From Plectosphaerella cucumerina (taxonomy: Eukaryota > Ascomycota > Sordariomycetes > Glomerellales > Plectosphaerellaceae): a DNA stretch of 64,000 nt. Shown here piece after piece: positions 1-11,182 of this stretch. Every line of letters begins with the position of its first letter. The first letter of the stretch is position 1. A model generated the notes under the pieces. That model had not been told where the DNA came from. It saw only the letters and a program-made list of their open reading frames with translations, and did not search any database. Made by a program: the position numbers and the translations under genes. The DNA is taken from the NCBI GenBank assembly GCA_020746995.1, contig JAGPXD010000006.1, positions 62,001 through 126,000 on the forward strand, written 5' to 3'.

Positions 1-488
1 GCCTATCCGCCCGTGCTGATCTTACAACCTGTCCTAAACTGTTTTCTTATTTCCTTTTCTCCCTCGCCCCCAAGATCCTTGGTCTGCTTCCCTCGGAGAG
101 ACCGTGCCAACTGTCGACAACGGGTCTCGTGTCGTCTCTCGGCTAGGTACGTTCAGCCTGCTCCCCTCCGATCGGGTGTGAGGGGGGGCGTTGAGGGGTG
201 GCGCCTGGAATTTCGGAATCCCCTCGCTGACGCTCTGCATGTGAACGAACAGCTCTTCTCCAACACTCCCTCCGCTTTCCCACACTCCGTCCGGCGGCCG
301 ATCCCGTGTCACCGACGATCGCGTCTTCTCCATCTGCCTGCGCCTCGGCTTCCTCTTTCTCGCTCGACCTTTCGCAGTCCTCGACTCCGACACCCAGCGA
401 GCAAACCCCCTCTGAGATTGCATCGCAAATTGCGACGAGGTCCACAACCCTACATTCTTAACCCGACAAACGAACCAATACCGCAGCC
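1..488 (+). promoter_or_regulatory. Upstream region and 5' leader of the P450 reductase gene
   Basis: Pyrimidine-rich, non-coding sequence with no supported ORF. A GTACGT donor at 147-152 and possible acceptors ending at 377 (TTCGCAG) or 486 (CCGCAG, with a CTTAAC branch-like site upstream) suggest a 5' UTR intron that ends just before the ATG at 489. The promoter itself probably extends left of the window. Confidence 0.4.
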
Positions 489-2683
489 ATGGCTGAACTC
501 GACACCCTGGACGTTCTCGTCCTCTCCGTCATCCTCTTCGGCACCGCCGCGTACTTCACAAAGGGCAAGATCTGGGCAAAGGAGAAGGACCCCTACGCCA
601 ATGGCTTCGCCGGTGCTGTCGGCGCCAAGGCCGGCAAGACGAGGAACATCATCGAGAAGATGGACGAGTCAGGCAAAAACTGTGTCATCTTCTACGGCTC
701 TCAGACGGGTACCGCCGAGGATTACGCCTCGCGCCTGGCCAAGGAGGGCAAGAGCCGCTTCGGCCTCGAGACCATGGTCGCTGACCTTGAGGAGTACGAT
801 TTTGACAACCTCGATGCCGTCCCAAGTGATAAGGTCGTCATGTTCGTCCTGGCCACCTACGGCGAGGGCGAGCCCACCGACAACGCCGTCGAGTTCTACG
901 AGTTTATCACGGGCGAGGACGTCGCCTTCACCGAGTCCAACGAGCCCGCCCTCGGCAACCTCAACTTTGTCGCCTTCGGTCTCGGCAACAACACGTACGA
1001 GCACTACAACTCGATGGTCCGCAACGTGACCAAGGCCCTCGAGAAGCTCGGCGCCCACCGCATCGGCGATGCTGGCGAGGGCGACGACGGCGCCGGCACC
1101 ATGGAGGAGGACTTCCTCGCCTGGAAGGACCCCATGTGGGCTGCCCTCGCCGAGAAGATGGGCCTCGAGGAGCGCGAGGCCGTCTACGAGCCCATCTTCG
1201 GCATCACCGAGCGCGACACCCTCACCCCCGAGTCGCCCGAGGTCTACCTCGGCGAGCCCAACAAGATGCACCTCGAGGGTGCCGCCAAGGGTCCCTTCAA
1301 CGCCCACAACCCCTACATCGCCCCCATCGCCGAGTCCAAGGAGCTCTTCTCCGTCAAGGACCGCAACTGCCTGCACATGGAGATCGACATCAGCGCTTCC
1401 AACCTCTCGTACCAAACGGGCGACCACGTCGCCATCTGGCCCACCAACCCGGGCGACGAGGTCGACCGCTTCCTCGACATCATCGGCCTCAAGGAGAAGC
1501 GCCACTCGGTCGTCAGTGTCAAGGCCCTCGAGCCCACGGCCAAGGTGCCTTTCCCGACTCCCACCACCTACGACGCCATTGTCCGCTACCACCTCGAGAT
1601 TTGCGCCCCCGTGTCCCGCCAGTTCGTCTCCACCCTCTCCGCCTTCGCCCCCGACGACGCCACCAAGGCCGAGATGGCCAAGCTCGGCAGCGACAAGGAC
1701 TACTTCCACGACAAGACGGGCGCGCACTTCCTGAACATCTCGCGCTTCCTCGACTCGGTCAGCGGCGGCCAGAAGTGGACCAACATTCCCTTCTCCGCCT
1801 TCATCGAGGGCATCACTAAGCTCCAGCCCCGCTACTACTCCATCTCCTCCTCGTCCCTCGTCCAGCCCAAGAAGATCGCCATCACTGCCGTTGTCGAGAA
1901 CCAGACTCTGCCCGGCCGTGACCAGCCTTTCCGCGGCGTCGCCACCAACTACCTCCTCGCCCTCAAGCAGAAGCAGAACGGCGACCCCAACCCCGAGCCC
2001 TTCGGTCAGTCGTACGAGATCACCGGTCCCCGCAACAAGTACGACGGCATCCACGTCCCCGTCCATGTCCGCCACTCCAACTTCAAGCTGCCTTCGGACC
2101 CCACGCGCCCCATCATCATGGTCGGACCCGGCACCGGCGTCGCCCCCTTCCGCGGCTTCCTCCAGGAGCGCGCCAAGCTGGCCGCCGAGGGCACCGAGGT
2201 CGGCAAGACGATTCTGTTCTATGGCTGCCGCAAGTCTACCGAGGATTTCGTGTACCAGGACGAGTTTGAGGTGAGTTACTGATGTAGCAACGCGCAGCAA
2301 AGAGGGACAAAGTACTGACCTACTCCCGCAGTCCTACAAGAACACACTCGGTGACAAGTTCGAGCTCGTCACGGCCTTCTCCCGTGAGGGCGCCAAGAAG
2401 GTCTACGTCCAGCACCGCCTGCGCGAATACGCCACCGAGGTCAACGCGCTTCTCGAGAAGAAGGCGTACTTCTACGTCTGCGGCGACGCCGCAAACATGG
2501 CCCGTGAGGTCAACACCTTCCTTGGCCAGATCATCGCCGAGAAGCGCGGCGTGCCTGAGGCCAAGGCCGAGGAGATTGTCAAGAACATGAGGGCGGCAAA
2601 CCAGTACCAGGTGGGTTTCATGCGTCTCGGCGTGCTTTCGTTACCTTTGACTAACCTTTTCGCAGGAGGATGTCTGGTCGTAG
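489..2683 (+). CDS. NCP1: NADPH-cytochrome P450 reductase
   Basis: Diflavin reductase that passes electrons from NADPH through FAD and FMN to microsomal P450s, including the sterol demethylase of ergosterol synthesis, on the ER membrane. Exons 489-2270, 2332-2610 and 2666-2683 give 692 residues, the usual fungal length. An N-terminal hydrophobic anchor lies at about residues 8-23. The FMN phosphate loop SQTGTAE is at 71-77 and the LATYGEGEPTDNA flavodoxin loop follows. The FAD-binding RYYSIS motif is near 449 and the NADPH-binding GPGTGVAPFRGF near 546. The last exon is only 18 bp and encodes EDVWS plus the stop; the penultimate W is the conserved C-terminal aromatic that stacks on the flavin. 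The ATG lies in a good context (GCAGCCATGG). Identification is secure; the micro-exon is read from a clean GT...AG intron and from family knowledge of the C-terminus. Confidence 0.96.
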
Positions 2684-5600
2684 AGGCCACGGCCCAGGTC
2701 GGAAGATACTTATCACACAGCATCAGTAGGGGATGGCTCGACCCCGCCGCGGCGTTGGAGGCGGCATATAGCATGTGTCCAGCGAGGGAGTCTTTGCATC
2801 GCGGCGTCCCGGGCGCAACGGCTTTGGGGATGTGCGAGGGGAATTGGTCCCTTTTTGGCGGCGGCTCGGAGGCGACATGTGGAAATATAGACGCGGCCGA
2901 GAAGCGGGGTCGTCTCCGTCCAGAGCAAACTGCCTGGACATCCCCGTCATCAGGCGGCCCAGCCATCGTGCCTTCCCCTTTGACAAGTTCACCGCGAGTC
3001 CATGTGCAAACTGGCTCTGTGGGGGGCTGTTTTTGCCATATACTCCCATTTTTCTGGTTTAATACATTGTATTCAGCGACCCCCCGGTCTCGTCTGTGCT
3101 CCATGCACATCCTCCCCATCGGCTCCCCGCCTCGAGATGGAGACACCGGTGAAGAACTGACCTTTCAGATGCCAGCCGAGATCGTCAGAAGCAGGTAGCC
3201 ATCCAAAGGCGGACGACATCAGTCACATTTGCGACTTTTATCGGTCAGCATGCACGATACAGAAACGCACACTCGCAGAGCGGCCCAGACGCATGCATGT
3301 CGAGTGGCAATCGGGCGATGGGTGCAGGCGACAGCGACGATTGACGACCTGTCACTCCGACCCTTCTCGAGCTGTCTGACCGACATTCGCGCCCCTTGTG
3401 GCTCGACGAAGGCCTCGATGCTCTGCGATATGCAAGGGAGCAGAAACTTCGGCTCTGCTTCCAGCTGTGTCGGTGAGAGGAGTGCGGCCTCCAAGACAGT
3501 TGATTCTGTCCCAGACGAGGGTCTTTCCCACGGGGTTCCGAGGTGTCTCATGCTTCTCTTTCGATGATTAGTATTCGCCAAGGGTCCGCGCTGCCGATGC
3601 CCGTCCGTCCGTCAGATATAGCGGGCAGATGTTTGCTCCCCCGCGTCATCCCAAGACCATACAGATCCAAATCTACCCGATCGGCGGCAAGTCTCGCGGG
3701 GTGGCGGATGGAAGGGGGGGCAACAGTCGTTTGGTCTGCGAGATCTATATCCGGTGCCACGCCGCGGGGCGAGCGGCTCCTCCCATCCGGATGGATCTCA
3801 TCGCGCATGGCCAGCGAGGCGGCAGCTGTCGCCCAATAACCAGGCATGGCGTCCGCCCGCCATATATGCGACCTGCACGTCGTCCTGCCAGATTGGTTGA
3901 CGGCCGACCGAGATTCCTTCGAATCTCCCGACTGACCGCCCCTTCAGCGCGCCCGCTGCCCGGGGTGATCACTGATGGGGGTGCTGCGTCCCACACTCTC
4001 GAGCTCCTGCCACGTACAGCGCAAGATGCAGACCGCTGTGCGACATGACGGCGACGCCCGCCGTGCGCCAGACATGTCTCCCAAGAATCCAGCTCGAGCA
4101 AACGGAGTCGTGCCCGGCGGGATGTCCGACTCCGAAGCATCAACGCACATGTATGCTTTTGAGGAGAGAAGACAAACAGCAGGCAGGCAAGGACTCGGAC
4201 GTGGGAGCGAGCAAGTGTGGAGTCGTGACCGGGGTGTTTTCCAGATCCTCGATCCGATCTCGTTCAGCCGCAGAAGGCGGCACGATCTGTGTGTACACAT
4301 CGACATGATACATATATCATGTCGTTCCCGTGGCCTCGTCACGGTAGGACGTCGAAGCATGGTTCGGATGAAGAGTTCAGGAGTCGGCATCCAGCAGATG
4401 GGGGGACAGCGCGCTTCCGCCCTCGCGTGTCTTGCGTCGAGCTGGAGGAGGCTGCGGCACGGGGGGGATCTGATCCTCGTCATGCCCGACGTCGTTTCTT
4501 TTCCCATCCCGACAGGGGGCCTGTCTCTTCACCCACCCTCCCACCCACAAGCGAGTCGGGCAACTTTGCCCCCCTCTCTCCCGGAGTCCAGCTCGTCACT
4601 CCAGATCTCCCTCTCGTCGTCAGTACATGCAGCAGCCCTCCCCACCCCTCTATGCCACGATGGGGCCGAGGCTGGGCGGCTCACGAGGAGATGTGAGGAG
4701 AGAATGTTTTTCGGGCCCTCTCCCGCGGACACCGGTCTGAAAGCTGGCGCCCGCGTCCCAAACAGCAAAAGAACCGCGACTTGGCGACCGGTCAGGGGTA
4801 GCGCCTTGCTAGGTGATCCTCGGCCTTCCCTGATGTCTCACAGGCGGACTGGCTCTTCTTTTCCCCCCCTCAAGGGTCCAGCTGGTCATTGCCGTTGGTC
4901 ACTGCCCCGGTCTCTCCCCCCCCTTTCCACGGCCGATTTCTTCTCCCCCAGCCCGGACCCTGAACCTGCGGACTTCAGCCCAGTCTAATCCACGTCCTTC
5001 CTGCGCTGCCGATTGGGCCTTGCCACCTCGGGATCATGACCGACGCTGCTGGGGGATGCTGTACCGGTCGCCGGGCTGGATGTTTGATGCTTCGCAAGGT
5101 ACCCGTCATCCCTGCCATCGGAGGGGTGGCCATTCTGCAGAAGAAGAAAGCTCCCGTTTCCGCGCCGCCGTGCATGTCCGTCCCTGCAACACCATCTGGG
5201 TTTGCCCGCCGGGATAAAGGCAGTGCCATGTGCCCTTCCCGCGCCGCCGTCGCCCTCCTCTCGGGCCCCCCTTCTTCCCCCCAAGGCCAAGTTTGTGACA
5301 TATCATTGTCGAACGTCTTCTTCCCCGGGTGTTTCCTTGTTCCTGTTGTTGACCGGTATTCTTAGAGGACAGGCGGGGTTTACTTCATGCGCATCATCTC
5401 CAACCAAGGGACGACATTGCGCAACAGCAACAGCAGCAATCCGCACTTGAAGAGGAACCTTTGAGACGGACGGAACGGCACGTTGCAGATAGGCGAAGCT
5501 TGGGACTGACGACTGTTGACTTGTGGGCATTTTGGCCTCTCCGCCACAGTCTGTCGAGTGCCTCAGTCACAGCCACTCGCCACGAGGCTTCGAGGTACGT

Positions 5601-5750
5601 CTTGGCTTGGGCAGTGGATGGGTCCAACGGTGCCTCAGAAACTGACTGTGTGTAAGTACCGGACGCCACGAGTGGAAACCACACATTTTCCCACCTCAAG
5701 TCTGGAACAAAACTTTGAGGAGGAGGTCGAAATTCTCCAGGCCAAATCAT
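2684..5750. other. Long intergenic region after the P450 reductase
   Basis: About 3 kb holding the reductase 3' UTR and presumably the distal promoter of the RRM gene that starts at 7301. It has pyrimidine-rich blocks (for example around 4860-4930) and many short spurious ORFs with no recognisable domain. I see no tRNA, transposon or convincing gene. Confidence 0.4.
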
Positions 5751-5752
5751 CC

Positions 5753-7300
5753 TATATAAAGACTGTCCGCGGCATCAGGGAACATCCAGAGCATCCCGTC
5801 TTTCAGCATCGTCCGTCATCCGCAACTACCTACCAGCATCAAGATACAACGGAGGCCACATCTTTGATTCCCAAGCATACACATCGCTCCATCTCCGCAC
5901 AACCAGACCAAAGGGGTACTCTTCCGCAGCATTCCGCAAAGCCTGAGCGTGCTTCCCTCCTTTCCGCGGAAACCAGCAGCAACAGCCAAAGCCAGACCAC
6001 CACTCCTCCTTCGTCCTCCGCCTGTTCCTGCCCTCTCTAACGTCACTCCCATCACTCCCATCACTCAAAAGGAAGCAGTCAGCTGGAGCAAGTCCAGGTA
6101 CGTCCTTTGACGAGGAAGGTGCTCTCTGTGTGTGCCGCCCCGTCTGGCATAGTGTCCAAGCCGCGCGGGTCCGCCCCGTCACTCCTTCCGCACCTCCTGA
6201 CCGGACCGGCCGTGAAGAACGGCCTGATATGGAAGGAGTGTCGACGGCTCCTTCCCGAGAATCACGGAGCCCCCCGGCGAATTTTGCACTGCTGACCCTC
6301 TTCCAAGACCAGGTACCTCCTCTCCTCGCGGGATCATTCCTCCCTCATCCACACCCAGTGTCCTCGAGGATCTGCCTCTCCCAGTCCCACGCCTCCCCCC
6401 AGCCATCTTCTCCGCATCTCTTCCTTCCCCAGAAGGTTCCGGCATCCGCATCTTCCTCCCACATCATCCCTTCCCAGCAAATCTTTACCACCGAGGCATC
6501 GATCATCGGCATCTACTAGCCCCCAGCCTTCCGTTCGTCCACCATCTTCGAGGCCACCGTTGTACCTGCCTCGTCCCGTCAGCGTCCCAAGTCCAGGTAG
6601 GAGTTCCCCAAGTGACATCTTGCTTGTTCTGGAGGTCCAGTTCACACTGTTCCGCTCTCCTGTCCCATGTCCAGAATTTCTCGCTGGCCCTCTCTTTTCC
6701 CCCTCTTCTCCCACCCCAAGCATCACACACCATCTCGTCACAATCCCGCCTTTTCCCACCCGAGATTGCTACTTCGATAGCTTGTTCCATCTTTTTACTG
6801 ATCACTCGCTTCTCATCAGAGCCTTTGGAGCACCTTTTGCCCCGAAAAGTACCAGATTCCGTCTTCTTGACAGCTTGGAACGCCAGCAGCCGCTCAAAGT
6901 CAGTTGGCCATCTCCCTCCCTTCTCTGCACTTTTCGTCTCCGCTGGACACCCAGCGGTTGTTCAGTCTTCTCCAACAGAGTCTGTCGAGCCATGCTCAGG
7001 GGCAGTCTCTGTTGATCCATCATCCCGCGTTCTCCCAGCTCGATTTTACTTCTTTGCTTTTTTTGCCCACAAGACTGACATTTGTCCTTTCTGCACAGAG
7101 CTTGCCAGATACCCAGTCTTTGTACATCAGGATCAATCCTTGACCACCGCGGTACGTCTTCATCATGGTTTTCTCTCCCAGGGCCATCACTCTCGTCGAG
7201 ACCACTTCCAGACCCGGCATCTGCCCGTCTTCACTTCCCGTTCCCCCCCCCCCCCCCTTTTCCCAGAACCGCAGCTGACGTCTTCTTCTCCTTGCAGGAA
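5753..7300 (+). promoter_or_regulatory. TATA box and long, apparently spliced 5' leader of the RRM gene
   Basis: A TATATAAA box at 5753-5760 is followed by about 1.5 kb without a supported coding region. Donor-like sites occur at 6098 (GTACGT), 6313 (GTACCT), 6597 (GTAGGA) and 7152 (GTACGT). The 6098 and 6597 donors share the exon end AAGTCCAG. Acceptor-like sites preceded by branch-like CTGA(T/C) elements end at 6819, 7098 and 7297. The last intron, 7152-7297 with CTGAC near 7274, would join three bases before the ATG. A 15-C run at 7243-7257 sits just before a second possible acceptor ending at 7266. This suggests a leader with several, perhaps alternative, introns. Confidence 0.5.
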
Positions 7301-9286
7301 ATGTCCACCGTGTCTTACCCTGGCAACCCCATGGATCCCAAGCAGCATGCCGCCGCCTATGGCGCTGCTCCCGTTCACCAGTACGGCGAGAACATTGACC
7401 ACAGTCTCAACAGTGCCATCTCTCAGTTCCAGGGCATGACTCTCGGCCACGGACTTCTCCCCAGCCAGATGAACCCGGGCCACGGCTACCTCATGCCCCA
7501 GGGCCAGGAGGGAGGTTTCGTTCTGGCTCCCATGGCCGCCCCCGGCCATCCCATGACCATGGAGCAGATCCATGCCTCGGCCTACGGACATGCCAACCCC
7601 TATCTCGGTTCCCACGGCCAGATGCCCCCGTACATCCCCTACCCCCTCATGCCCTATACTCCAGGCCGTCCCACTGCCGGATCCGCCCTTCAGGACCGCA
7701 CCAACCGCGGCGGACATGGCGAGGTTCCAGGTCTCGAGAACCGCCGTGGATCCTACTCGACCAACGAGTCGACTCCCGCCACGCCCTTCTTCGCGGGCGC
7801 CCCCAAGCATGATCATGGAGCTCGAGTGGCCATTCATGACCGTTCCACCTACACCACTCCTTCTCCTCAGCAAGTTGGTGGCGTCAACGTCTACCAGGAC
7901 ACCGCCGTCAAGCACAACGTCGTCAACGTCCCGGTTGACCACAACTTGGAGGAGCTTCTTCGCCAGGACCCTGCCGTTCCCCGCGCTGTCCCTGCCGTCT
8001 TCACCCCTGCTTCGCAGATGAAGTCGCTCGAGCAGAGCCTTGACAACCGTATTCCCGGCAACCGCAACGTCTACATTCGCGGCCTTCACCCCACCACCGA
8101 TGACGACCTCCTGTTCAAGTACGCCTCGCGTTTCGGAGACGTCGAGACCTCCAAGGCCATCATCGACACCTCCACCGGTGCCTGCAAGGGGTAAGAGCGC
8201 CAGTCGCCGGGTCTTGTCTCATACTTGGCCAAGCACTAACCTTGGACAGATTTGGCTTTGCCAAGTTCTACGATGTCCGCGATTCGGAAATGTGCATCCG
8301 GGCTTTCCACGGCCTCGGATACGAAGTCGGCTTCGCCCGCGTACGTTGAGCTCGCTCGTCGGCATGTTTCTTCGTCTGCTGACCACCTCTCAGGAGTCCT
8401 TCAACTCGCGCCTCAAGGCCGAGGGCGATGATGACTCGACCAATCTGTACATCTCCAACCTTCCCAAGGGTCTCACCGAAGTCGTAAGTTCGCCTTCGTT
8501 GCCATTTGCCCCATGTCTACTGACAACTTTGGCAGGAGCTAGGCTCCATCTTCCTTGGCTTCACGATCCTGTCGAGCAAGATCCTTCGTGACAGCATGGG
8601 CAACAGCCGTGGCGTTGGCTTCGCTCGGTAAGTGGTCTTCACCTTCTCACCATTGCACTCGCTGACACCAAACAGCTTCGAGTCTCGTGACGTCTGCGAC
8701 GAGGTCATCAAGACCTTCAATGGCGTCCCCGTCGGCGAAGAGGGTCTCCTCATGAACATCCGCTACGCCGACACGCCCTCTCAGAAGGAGCTCAAGCGGG
8801 TGACTGCCGAGCGCCGCCAATTCCGCACCAACGAGTACAACATTGGTGCCTACGGCACTCCACTGGTTGGCATCCAGCCCAACATGTACAACCAGCCGAC
8901 CTGGAAGCGCTCCATGGCATCGCAGGGAATGTCGTACGTCAGCCTTCAACCAAGTCTGCATGGCCTCACTGACAGATTTCCACAGAAGCGGTCGATACAC
9001 GCACAGCAGTGACCGCAGCAGCTCATTTGTCAAGCGAGAAGCCTTCGACGCTGGCGGCGCCAAGGGGCAGCTGGAGTAAGCAACTCCCTGTCTTTTTGGC
9101 CCTCGCCGGTGTTGGGGTAACTTACTGACTGAGTGTAGACCTGCTGCCGAGATCAGGCCCAAGGCCAAGGCGGCGAGCGTCTCGTCTGAGATCAGTGATG
9201 AGGGGGTGACGATTCACATCGAGTCCAAGACGGCTCCCACCAGCACCCAGTCGTCGCCTTCGGCCAAGAGGAAGGAGCACAAGTGA
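7301..9286 (+). CDS. Two-RRM RNA-binding protein (RBMS/MSSP-like)
   Basis: Putative single-stranded RNA/DNA-binding regulator. Seven exons: 7301-8190, 8250-8340, 8394-8483, 8536-8627, 8676-8933, 8986-9075 and 9139-9286. The N-terminal quarter of roughly 250 residues is low-complexity, rich in Gly, Pro, His and Met, with no fold I recognise. RRM1 opens with NVYIRGLHPTTDDD and carries the RNP1-like KGFGFAKFY, formed across the first intron. RRM2 opens with NLYISNLP and carries RNP1-like SRGVGFARFES. The tail is charged and Ser-rich, ending KRKEHK. The paired close RRMs resemble the RBMS/MSSP family; many fungal homologues carry that label. The start is placed at the ATG three bases after a predicted acceptor. 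The frame stays open about 220 bp upstream, so an alternative N-terminus is possible. The targets are unknown. Confidence 0.85.
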
Positions 9287-11182
9287 TTCTGAGCCAGACT
9301 GCGCGAGTCGGCTCGACATTGAGGACGCCAAATTGCATCTGTTTTGGGGGGGCAGAGGCCCAAGATGATCCACGGCGGCTATTATGGAATCATCAAAGCA
9401 GGGACGGCCAGCCTGCAGCATGGAGGGGGTCTCATCAAAGGACCATTTTTGGGGCTTCAAAAGGTAGCAGCAGCAGATTCTTTTGGGCGGCTGCATCGTG
9501 GCTAGCAATAATCACTGTTGTACTTTAGCGACGAGGCCAGAGTTTCAAAGCAATCCGAGCGATACTTGAGTATCCATCGAAAAGCAGACACAAGATGCGC
9601 TTGATGAAGTTGTCAATATCCTGGACGAAGCCGCAGAAGCTCTGGCGAAGCCTGGCAATGGATCGATTGCGCAATCGTGTGAAGACATCGATACCGTGTT
9701 GCACTTCTTCTTAAAGGCTGTCAGATTTCAGGGGCGTCCACTGTTGAGAAGTCTCGTGAGCCTCTCAGCATGGTGTGATCAACGGCCAACCTGGGGGCCA
9801 CTATCTATGTGTCGAAGTTCGTTGGTAGTCCAGAGCTCGTGATCTCCTTGGGTCATCAAACCTGATGGGTCTGGCAGCAGGTCGTTGTAGTTTCTGGGCT
9901 GGGTCTGACATGCACCAATGCTGGGAGATGGGGGTAGGAGACATGATTTTGTGAAGAGGTTAAAACAGAAGATGATCACATTGGGCGATGCTGCGTCCTT
10001 GAAACACCTGCACCTCCATTGGAACCTCATACGGGACACTCCCTGGTTTTGGGACTGATGCAGACGTGTCTTGGCTACCATGAATGAGAGCTGGAGCAGT
10101 TTGTTCAGTCTGGTCAGATGGGAGCTTGGGATGGTGTTGAGATGCCGAGTTGCCGGGAGCACCCTCACCTGGGTCTGCTCCCCGTCGCTACTGAGGGCAT
10201 GCAACATCCAAAGCTGATGATCGGCATCGCAATGCATTTTTCAGGCGTTTGTCTCCATTGATTACTCGACTTCCTTCGAGTCCCTCCTCCTCCTCTTTGC
10301 CAGCCCGCCCTTCAAGTTCATTCACCTTCCACGCTTGCGAACAATGGTGCGGCGCAAATGGCTGTTTGAACACTGTCATTCTCGCACTGTAAAAGCACCG
10401 GTCGTCCACTTGACTGGGCTGCCGCATTCAATAACAGTGGAGACCTGCCCCAGCCAAGCCACCAGCACGAGGCGTCGTGGTCCCCGAAGTGGAGAGTCTT
10501 TCTTTGCCTTCAAGGTTGACAGCAGAAGCAGCTGGAAGGAAGGAGCGCCAGGGCAGGCGACACACCACCGTCCACCGACCGACAAGCGCAGGTGACTCCC
10601 CAAGGCGCCTCCAATCCCCAAACCTCCCTCCCACCTTGACTTCGCACTCCCACAATCAACCATACAATCCCGCACACCTGCCTCCAGTCCGTCCTCCCAA
10701 TCAGCTACAGACGCAATTCGCCGCTGCAAGCAAGTTCAATATCGAGCATCGTCAAGCATTGCGCGCGACACGGCCACAGCAAATCGGCCCGGTGATTGCA
10801 AGTCGGCCATCAACGTCTGCCCAACGGCGGAGCTGTGCGACCCAACTTCGTCACCCCCAAGCCCGCCGCCGTCTTCCAGCCCAGCCTAGCCCCGACCCCC
10901 GACCCCGACCCCCGTCGACGTCGACGTCGACACCTGCGCTGCTCCCTCGTGACCTCGACCCGACCGAAACACAAACACATACACCACTGCTCCTAGTTAA
11001 CCAGCGCGCGCATCAACTCACCGACTCGTCCAACCCTTTCGCCCCAATTGACACCCGCCGACCTTGTCGCATCTAGCTTACGTCGAGTTTGCCTCAGCCG
11101 CATCGTCGCCCACATCTCTGATCGAACGCCCTCCCTCCCTCCCTACCGGCCACAGGTGCCCTCGCGCGCCACCTCTGTCGAC
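9287..11182. other. Intergenic region and 5' leader of the eIF4E-binding-motif gene
   Basis: Contains the RRM gene 3' UTR (to about 9550), a featureless AT-richer stretch, and from about 10400 a C-rich leader without TATA. Around 10890-10931 there are CCCCGACCCC units followed by three tandem GTCGAC hexamers (10914-10931). I see no gene. Confidence 0.4.

Noticed and set aside
669..2300. A 543-codon open frame antisense to the P450 reductase
   Set aside because: Its Val/Leu/Gly/Ala/Glu-rich composition is what the complement of a GC-rich, third-position-biased gene produces; it has no domain and the sense gene is certain.
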